From contig CAKRRN010000042.1 of NCBI GenBank assembly GCA_934394435.1, forward strand, positions 1 through 20,490: 20,490 nucleotides of DNA, written 5' to 3'. Of the stretch, positions 15,007-20,490 are shown piece after piece (within the stretch, counting starts at the first letter, position 1; each line of letters starts with the position of its first letter). Source of the stretch: an uncultured Bacteroidaceae bacterium (lineage in GTDB: Bacteria; Bacteroidota; Bacteroidia; Bacteroidales; Bacteroidaceae). The notes beneath the pieces are model-generated. The model saw only the letters and a program-made list of their open reading frames with translations, was not told where the DNA came from and ran no database searches. A program made the translations under genes and the position numbers.

Positions 15007-15897
15007 TCAGGCTGATTTTCTGTATTCAGAAGGAGTCTTTCCTGCTTTTGTTTTGAAGAATCGTACGAAATGTTGTGGGTATTCGAATCCTAATTTTTGA
15101 CTTACTCTTGCAATACTGAGTGTGTCATCCTCCAGAAGCTGCATGGCTGCACGCATCATACGTTCGTTGATGAAGTCCTTAGCCGTCTTGCCGGTCTCTG
15201 TTTTTACCAGTTCGCTGAAGTAACTGGGCGAATAGCAACATTTATCGGCAAAGTACGCTACGCTTGGTAGTCCCTCCTGTTCCGCTTTCTCGGCAATGTA
15301 ATTATCGAGAAGAGTGGTGAACTTCTTTACCACCGTATGATTGATTTCTTCTCTGGTAACAAACTGACGGTCGTAGAAGCGTAGACAATAATTCAATAGT
15401 AATTCGATATTGCTTACAATCAGTTCTTTTGAATGTTTGTCAATACTCCTGTGTAATTCTTGTTGAATCATATCAAGTACTCCACGAAATATCTCTATCT
15501 CACCACAGGAGAGATGTAGAGCCTCGTTAGATGTGTAGTCAAAGAATTCGTAGCGTCTTATTTCTTTGCCCAACTGAGTGCGATGAAGCAGGTCTGGATG
15601 AAACACCAATGCTGTCCATATGGGAGTTGTCACTTCTGGGTTTGGCTCCACATGGATAGTCTGTCCTGGTGCGAAACTGGTAATGGTCATCTCGTCAAAG
15701 TCGTACGGAGTGCGTCCATAGGACAATTTACACCCTTTGTTTTCTTTCAAGAAGAGGGCATAGAGACCATAGTGATAGATAGCTTCTTCCAGTTTCCTTG
15801 GCTTGTCATATCGTACTACGCTCACTAAGGGATGTAGGGTCTCAAAACCGAACCTGTCATTAAACTCCTGTACAGAATTATAAAATATTTCTTGCAT
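15007..15897 (-). CDS. AraC family transcriptional regulator
   Basis: A 296-residue one-component regulator. The C-terminal domain (about 195-294) has two helix-turn-helix units: SVAYFADKCCYSPSYFSELVK and LSIARVSQKLGFEYPQHFVRFFK, the second followed by the family ending GKTPSEYRK. The N-terminal half (about 20-120) looks like an AraC-type cupin sensing domain (FDEMTITSFAPGQTIHVEP). AraC proteins of this layout often control the adjacent gene, here the CMD-cupin protein 109 bases downstream. No match to the Bacteroidota promoter consensus is visible in the 42 bases between it and the DXS-like gene, so it may be read through from there. Confidence 0.9.
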   Translation of the reverse strand: MQEIFYNSVQEFNDRFGFETLHPLVSVVRYDKPRKLEEAIYHYGLYALFLKENKGCKLSYGRTPYDFDEMTITSFAPGQTIHVEPNPEVTTPIWTALVFHPDLLHRTQLGKEIRRYEFFDYTSNEALHLSCGEIEIFRGVLDMIQQELHRSIDKHSKELIVSNIELLLNYCLRFYDRQFVTREEINHTVVKKFTTLLDNYIAEKAEQEGLPSVAYFADKCCYSPSYFSELVKTETGKTAKDFINERMMRAAMQLLEDDTLSIARVSQKLGFEYPQHFVRFFKTKAGKTPSEYRKSA

Positions 15898-15939
15898 AGA
15901 AAACTTTATATAAGTGTGTATGTTTGTATAATAAGGGTT

Positions 15940-17727
15940 TTACATAAGGTTCTTCAGAATATCTTCTGCTATCTGTTCGTCAAGCAAACGGTTTTCAGAC
16001 AGCAACTGCTTGACGTCAAAACGGTCGTAAAGTCCTTTCTTAATGCCACCTACGAGCACTTTCATGTCTGAGGTGCCATAGTACGAAGCGATACGTTCCC
16101 CAAATCCTCCATCCTTGCAGCCGTCTTCAAGTGTTACCACGAGTTGATGGTTAGTCTTCAGCCTGTCAAGCACATCCGCATCCACAGCATTTAGATAGCG
16201 TGGATTGATGAGAGTAGCGTTGATGCCTTTGGCTTCGAGTAGTCGTATTACGTTCGCACCTTTCTGATAGAACGAACCTGCTGCAATGATGGCAACCTTT
16301 TCACCTTGCTTCATCACTTTGTATGTTGGCTCATAGCTATATTCTGTGTCAACAGACTCCGAAGTGTGAATCACACCATTGCTCGGTACGCGAATGGCAA
16401 TGGGCTTTTGGTTCTGCTTGATACTCCAGCTAAGCATGGCAAAGTACTCCTCGCAGGTGGTGGGAGCAAGATAGATGAGGCCAGGAATACTGCAGAGCAT
16501 AGGAATGTCGAAAAGGCAGATATGGGTAATATCGTTCATTGAGTTTACTCCTCCCCAAACCACATTGATAACGGCAGGGTTAGAGTTTATACAGATGTCT
16601 TGGGCTATTTGGTCGTAGGTACGCTGGACGAATGTACTGTATACGGTCCATACGGGATGCAATCCTCCTTTGGCCATGCCCGAAATCATGGCAGCAGCTT
16701 GTTCCTCAGCAATACCCATGTCAAGATGTTGCTTTCCTGCTTCTTTGCGCTTGGCTGGAGTGAAACCTGCAGCGGAGGGTGTGCCAGCTGTTACTGCAAT
16801 GAGTGTTTTGTCTTTTTTCATCTCTCGAAGCATCCAGTTGCTGTAGAGTTGCTCGTAGCTCTCGCATGGAATGACTTCTGGGGTGCTTCCATCTGCATTT
16901 TTGCGTGGACGACTTCCGTCTTCAATATTAAAAGGTATTCCATAGTGCCAGGCTTCTTTGTTCTCTACGGCAGGAGCAAATCCGTGACCTTTCTCTGTAT
17001 GTATATGAACTACGGTTGGCTTCTTAGTTCCCTTTACACTTTCGAATACGCGAATCAGTTTCTCGATATCGTTTCCTTCCTCCAGGTATTTATACTCGAA
17101 TCCCCAAGCCTTGAACCAGTTGTGTTCACACGCTCCATGACTTTCTCTTAGGGCACGCAGATTCTTGTAGATGCCTCCGTGGTTCTCTGCGATGGACATC
17201 TCATTATCGTTGACCACGATGATGATGCCTGTACCCAGTTCGGATGCCTCGTCCAATCCCTCGAACGCCTCACCGCCCGAGAGTGACCCGTCACCAATGA
17301 TGGCAATGATGTTCTCATCGGTTCCCTTGATGTCACGTGCTTTCTGAAGACCGGTTGCAAGACTGATAGAGGTGGATGTATGTCCAACTTCAAAGTTGTC
17401 GTATTCTGGGCATTCGGTAGGAGAGGAGTAACCCGAAATGGCATTCATGTCGTCCACATCTCCTAAGAAGCCCGATGCACGACCAGTGAGTACCTTGTGT
17501 GGATAGCACTGGTGGCTCACATCGAACACGAGCTTATCCTTGGGTGCATCAAAAACATAATGTAAGGCTACGGTAGCTTCTACAAATCCCAGATTGGGAC
17601 CTACGTGTCCACCATGTTTGCTTACGCGGTTTAGTACTGCTTGACGAGTCTCGTCGGCTATTATTTGGAGCGTTTTCAAGTCCAGCCCCTTTAAATCTGC
17701 TGGTGACTTAATCTTCTCTATGTACAT
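15940..17727 (-). CDS. 1-Deoxy-D-xylulose-5-phosphate synthase-like thiamine diphosphate enzyme
   Basis: A 595-residue transketolase-fold protein most like DXS. It keeps GGH (39-41), FDVSHQCYPHKVLTGR (68-83), GHTSTSIS (115-122), the ThDP motif GDGSLSGGEAFE (145-156) with NDNEMSIAENHGG (173-185), WHYGIP (260-265), the ThDP-activating glutamate in GIAEEQ (E341) and YSTFVQRTYDQ (363-373). It departs from genuine DXS at the glyceraldehyde-phosphate region: the usual DRAG...GxDGxTHxG is replaced by VVWGGVNSMNDITHICLFD (about 389-407). It is also shorter than the usual 620-640. Probably a paralogue with a different acceptor, or a diverged DXS; many annotation pipelines would call it dxs. A TACCTTTG box lies just upstream. 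Confidence 0.8.
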   Translation of the reverse strand: MYIEKIKSPADLKGLDLKTLQIIADETRQAVLNRVSKHGGHVGPNLGFVEATVALHYVFDAPKDKLVFDVSHQCYPHKVLTGRASGFLGDVDDMNAISGYSSPTECPEYDNFEVGHTSTSISLATGLQKARDIKGTDENIIAIIGDGSLSGGEAFEGLDEASELGTGIIIVVNDNEMSIAENHGGIYKNLRALRESHGACEHNWFKAWGFEYKYLEEGNDIEKLIRVFESVKGTKKPTVVHIHTEKGHGFAPAVENKEAWHYGIPFNIEDGSRPRKNADGSTPEVIPCESYEQLYSNWMLREMKKDKTLIAVTAGTPSAAGFTPAKRKEAGKQHLDMGIAEEQAAAMISGMAKGGLHPVWTVYSTFVQRTYDQIAQDICINSNPAVINVVWGGVNSMNDITHICLFDIPMLCSIPGLIYLAPTTCEEYFAMLSWSIKQNQKPIAIRVPSNGVIHTSESVDTEYSYEPTYKVMKQGEKVAIIAAGSFYQKGANVIRLLEAKGINATLINPRYLNAVDADVLDRLKTNHQLVVTLEDGCKDGGFGERIASYYGTSDMKVLVGGIKKGLYDRFDVKQLLSENRLLDEQIAEDILKNLM

Positions 17728-17749
17728 ACTTTTGCTTTTTTATATATTG

Positions 17750-17757
17750 CAAAGGTA
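17750..17757 (-). promoter_or_regulatory. -7 box for the DXS-like gene
   Basis: The minus strand reads TACCTTTG followed by CA, a full TAnnTTTG match. The predicted start near 17745 leaves a leader of about 18 nt. No TTTG is found at the -33 spacing. The 22-bp repeat array starts about 107 bases further upstream. Confidence 0.55.
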
Positions 17758-17843
17758 CGTACTTTTAGTCATATGTTTACTTACCCTAAAATCGGAAAAT
17801 GTTACCTTTGGCTCGGCTGACGTGGGAGAGTGTAAAAGTCAAG

Positions 17844-17863
17844 CTGTCAACCTCCCTTGACAG
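17844..17863 (-). terminator. Hairpin downstream of the TonB receptor gene, candidate terminator
   Basis: CTGTCAA (17844-17850) and TTGACAG (17857-17863) are perfect arms around CCTCCC. On the minus strand the stem is followed by CTTGACTTTT. A second GTCAAG (17838-17843) could pair with the same TTGAC arm instead, giving two mutually exclusive folds. It directly abuts the repeat array. Confidence 0.4.
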
Positions 17864-17951
17864 GTATCTTAGGATACTTGCCCAAGTATCCTATAATACT
17901 TTGCAAAGTATCTTAGGATACTTGTCAATGTATCTTAGGATACTAATTTTT
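17864..17951. repeat. Four-unit 22-bp tandem array of palindromes
   Basis: Units start at 17864, 17886, 17908 and 17930, exactly 22 bp apart. Units 1, 3 and 4 begin GTATCTTAGGATAC, a near palindrome; unit 2 begins GTATCCTATAATAC. The 8-base spacers (TTGCCCAA, TTTGCAAA, TTGTCAAT) are themselves near-palindromic and join neighbouring units into longer dyads, for example ATACTTTGCAAAGTAT (17896-17911, perfect) and AGGATACTTG (17871-17880) paired with CAAGTATCCT (17883-17892). Dyad centres therefore fall every 11 bp. It lies in the 238-base gap between the TonB receptor stop and the DXS-like start. Confidence 0.85.
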
Positions 17952-17965
17952 CTGGATTTTCTTAC

Positions 17966-20398
17966 TTAGAGCCTAATTCGGATATCCACACCCACCTGGA
18001 TGGGTGCTCCCTTTTGGCTAAAGCCACGATTCATACTCTCAAAATAAAACGCACGGTAATCCTGATTTGTGAGATTCTTTCCCCACAGGCTAAGGTCCGT
18101 CTTTCCGTGTGAGAGAGTGAGGCGTGCATCCAGCGTGCTGTAGAAATGTTCACTTATACTGTTATCCTCTGTCCAGTAGATTTTGCCACGTCCGTTCCAG
18201 TTGGCTTGCAAGGTAACGCGCTGAAGCCAGTGGTTGAGCGCCCATGTGTAACGTGCTCCTATGTTAGAGGTGTGTAGGGGGATGAAGGGTACGAAATTGC
18301 CTTTGTAGCTCACACCATCCTGCGGACTGTAGGTGCGGAATACACTGTGTGTATAGCCGTATGAGGCATGAAGTGAAAAGGCATCTGTAATCAAGGCTTC
18401 TGCCGAAAGTTCGCATCCTGCCACGCGACTGCGCCCTGCATTTACCGTGATACGTCCAAGTCCGTTGCCTGCCATGCGTGAAACCTGCTGGTTTCGCACC
18501 TCCGTAAGGAATGCTGATGCATCAAAGCGTAAGCGATGGTTGAGCAGGTTGAGGTGTGTGCCTATCTCGTAATTCCATGCATATTCGGGTTTGTACTGGC
18601 ATAGGGCGCGTGTGTTGATGTTGGGCTGTGTGGCCATGCCTTCTAACAGGGCTGTCACTTGTTGTTTCACGTTTTCGGGAATAGCACGCTGCTCTTGTAA
18701 TACGGGTATGGTCACCTCCGCCACATCTTGCATGATGTCTGCTTGCATCATGCTTTGCAGTGCGCTGCTGAACTGCTGTATGTTAAACCCACCGCTGCGG
18801 TATCCGCGTGACACTGTGGCGTAGATATTGCTGTCGCTTATCTTGTATTGGAGTGAGAAGCGGGGGAGCAGTTGTAGATAGTCATGTGAGAGTTTGCCCA
18901 TGAGGGCGTTTTGAACAGAATAAATGTCTACAGGTACCAACGTGAGGTCTCGCTCCATATTGGGCATGGTGAGGTGTCCCGTCAGTCCATATTCGTGTTC
19001 GAAGTCATATCCTGTATTGTAGTCTAACTTCATCTTCTCATAGTCGAGACGCAATCCCAAGGTCATCTCGAGTCCCTTGGCACCCAATAGGTCGGTGATG
19101 GTGCTCTGGTGATAGAGGGCTCCACTGCCCGTGGGAGTGTGGAATCGACCACCGAAGAGTAAGGCTTCTCCCTGGATGTTGTCTTTGAAGAGCATCTGCA
19201 TCTGCATGGGACCTTGGCTGATGGTGGGCAGATGATTGTTGGCGTTCCTGTTCATGTTGTCGTTAATCCACTGCAACCCTTCGCGCTGGAATGTAACGGG
19301 TCCGTTGGTAGTCAGCCATTGTCTGAATCCGCTGATTCCTGTGCTCCATTCCCAGTGGCGCCATGCTCCAGGACGATTTTTGATGGCTACCTCTTGACTC
19401 AAGACATGGCTGTCTTGCTGTTGCATGAGTGTGTAGATGTCAGCGCATGTGAAGTCTTGATCCATGTTCATATGGTCACGTAGGTATTGGTAACCTGCTA
19501 CATAGCTCATTACAGCCTTGCTCCAGTTGTGCTCAGCCTTGAATCCCAGATTCAGTAGGTGACGTTCGTATAGGTTGCTCCGGTTTGTGCTAATCTTACC
19601 AATCTGATTTGTCAGAGTGGAGGCGAAATAGTCATTTGACTTTATAGACTCAAGTCTGTAGGGAAAGGCCCCTTGATGGCTGTACTCATAGTTGGCATGA
19701 AAGTCCAGACGTACCACGTCTGTGGGTTTTGCTATCAATCTGAAACGTACGTTTGCGTTGTCATCCCTGTCAGCCTTTTTCCCTGTATATTGGTTTGTAA
19801 AGAAACCCTCGGAGTGTGCATAATCAAATCCTCCCGAAAAGCCAAGTCGGCTGGATATGCGGTGGTAGTGTGTCGCACTGGCTCTGGCAGTACCATAGGT
19901 GGCACCCTGTAGCGAGATGTCTGTCCCCTGGTAGTCTAAGGGGTTTTTGGTGTTGATACGTATGAGTCCGCCCATGGCGTTGCGTCCATAGAGCGTGCTC
20001 TGAGGACCTCGTAGTATCTCGATGCTCTGTACGCTGCTCAGGTTAAAGTCGAATGCGCTTTTGTTTACCCATGGGATGTCGTCCACATAAAGTCCCACAG
20101 CAGGTGTGTTGATACGACTTCCTACTCCGCGCATATAGATGGCTGTTGTCTGTCTGCTGCCGTACGAAGGAATGAAGAGGCCAGGCACGATTGACGAGAA
20201 ATCCTTCATACTGTGTATCCCGTTGCTGATGATTTCATGCGTGTTTATTGTGGTAGATGCCAGAGGTTGTTTGCGCAGGGTGCGATTATCCTTGGCATTG
20301 GTCACTGTAACTTCTTGAATGATGGTAGTATCAGTCTTCTCTTGGGCGTATGCGGAGCCTACGCATAATATCATCATTGGTATAATTATCCTCTTCAT
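17966..20398 (-). CDS. TonB-dependent outer membrane receptor
   Basis: An 810-residue outer membrane beta-barrel importer driven by TonB-ExbBD. A signal peptide (cleavage after SAYA, residue 18) is followed by a TonB-box-like EVTVT (29-33), a plug domain (about 38-152) with IEILRGPQSTLYGRNAMGG (126-144), then the barrel ending in the aromatic/basic strand VGVDIRIRL. It lacks the N-terminal carboxypeptidase-like domain and has no SusD partner, so it belongs to the siderophore/cobalamin-type class rather than SusC. Between GYRSGGFN (532-539) and KPEYAWNYEIG (603-613) there is a helix-prone insert of about 60 residues, probably an extracellular loop. The substrate cannot be read from the sequence. 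A weak TAGTGTTG box (20428-20435, one base off consensus) precedes the start. Confidence 0.92.
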   Translation of the reverse strand: MKRIIIPMMILCVGSAYAQEKTDTTIIQEVTVTNAKDNRTLRKQPLASTTINTHEIISNGIHSMKDFSSIVPGLFIPSYGSRQTTAIYMRGVGSRINTPAVGLYVDDIPWVNKSAFDFNLSSVQSIEILRGPQSTLYGRNAMGGLIRINTKNPLDYQGTDISLQGATYGTARASATHYHRISSRLGFSGGFDYAHSEGFFTNQYTGKKADRDDNANVRFRLIAKPTDVVRLDFHANYEYSHQGAFPYRLESIKSNDYFASTLTNQIGKISTNRSNLYERHLLNLGFKAEHNWSKAVMSYVAGYQYLRDHMNMDQDFTCADIYTLMQQQDSHVLSQEVAIKNRPGAWRHWEWSTGISGFRQWLTTNGPVTFQREGLQWINDNMNRNANNHLPTISQGPMQMQMLFKDNIQGEALLFGGRFHTPTGSGALYHQSTITDLLGAKGLEMTLGLRLDYEKMKLDYNTGYDFEHEYGLTGHLTMPNMERDLTLVPVDIYSVQNALMGKLSHDYLQLLPRFSLQYKISDSNIYATVSRGYRSGGFNIQQFSSALQSMMQADIMQDVAEVTIPVLQEQRAIPENVKQQVTALLEGMATQPNINTRALCQYKPEYAWNYEIGTHLNLLNHRLRFDASAFLTEVRNQQVSRMAGNGLGRITVNAGRSRVAGCELSAEALITDAFSLHASYGYTHSVFRTYSPQDGVSYKGNFVPFIPLHTSNIGARYTWALNHWLQRVTLQANWNGRGKIYWTEDNSISEHFYSTLDARLTLSHGKTDLSLWGKNLTNQDYRAFYFESMNRGFSQKGAPIQVGVDIRIRL

Positions 20399-20458
20399 TC
20401 TTTATTTTGAATTTATCCTTAATTCCGCAACACTATAATTTAACTTTATTTATAAGTT

Positions 20459-20483
20459 CCTGAGCAACAAAAAGTTGCCCAGG
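20459..20483. terminator. Hairpin at the right edge of the window
   Basis: CCTGAGCAAC (20459-20468) pairs with GTTGCCCAGG (20474-20483) over ten positions with one mismatch, around an AAAAA loop. On the plus strand it is followed by ATTTTGC. It may terminate the gene that lies beyond the window, or sit in the leader of the TonB receptor transcript. Confidence 0.4.
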
Positions 20484-20490
20484 ATTTTGC

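Noticed and set aside
14925..15089. Cysteine-ended open frame without a start codon between the AraC and CMD-cupin genes (minus strand, ending SSCCSF)
   Set aside because: It has no ATG, overlaps the end of the AraC gene in another frame, and only about 26 codons lie outside it. A gene remnant is possible but cannot be supported.
17864..17951. CRISPR array
   Set aside because: The period is 22 bp, the 8-base spacers are similar to one another and palindromic, and no cas genes are present.

Overview
The window reads as a chromosomal segment of a Bacteroidota bacterium, most likely order Bacteroidales and Prevotella-like. Three things support this. Upstream regions carry TAnnTTTG-type -7 boxes, once with a well-placed TTTG -33 element. 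The gene content fits: a sodium-pumping methylmalonyl-CoA decarboxylase, MenG, DUF5715, a GHL10-type glycoside hydrolase ending in a possible type IX secretion tag, and a TonB receptor. Classical Shine-Dalgarno sequences are nearly absent. Genus-level placement is inference. I see no phage, transposase, CRISPR, rRNA or tRNA, and most of the window is housekeeping.

Layout. From 1 to 7198 everything is on the minus strand. In order of transcription: the decarboxylase operon mmdA, gamma subunit, a biotin carrier with two biotinyl domains, and beta subunit (7198 to 3227); an exported histidine phosphatase of the MINPP type; xseA and xseB (exonuclease VII); and the 5' part of ilvE, which has its own likely promoter and is cut by the window edge. 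A 434-base gap (7199-7632) holds the mmdA promoter, an A/T-flanked inverted repeat and a terminator. A membrane-anchored DUF5715 (M15-like) gene is transcribed leftward from 8475, divergent from a rightward run: phoH, GHL10 hydrolase, purC, menG, aroE (8554-13872). That run ends in a convergent gap with three inverted repeats. From 14043 to 20398 genes are again on the minus strand: an exported CMD-cupin fusion, an AraC regulator, a DXS-like enzyme and a TonB-dependent receptor.

How the genes relate. The decarboxylase cluster would couple the last step of succinate-to-propionate fermentation to sodium export. PurC, MenG and AroE are biosynthetic enzymes for purines, menaquinone and the shikimate pathway. 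The AraC regulator and the CMD-cupin protein look like a regulator-target pair. The most unusual features are the tandem-biotinyl carrier, a 22-bp tandem array of palindromes with a dyad every 11 bp upstream of the DXS-like gene, and that gene's altered substrate-site motif. I found no clear novel multi-gene system; the findings are individual oddities.
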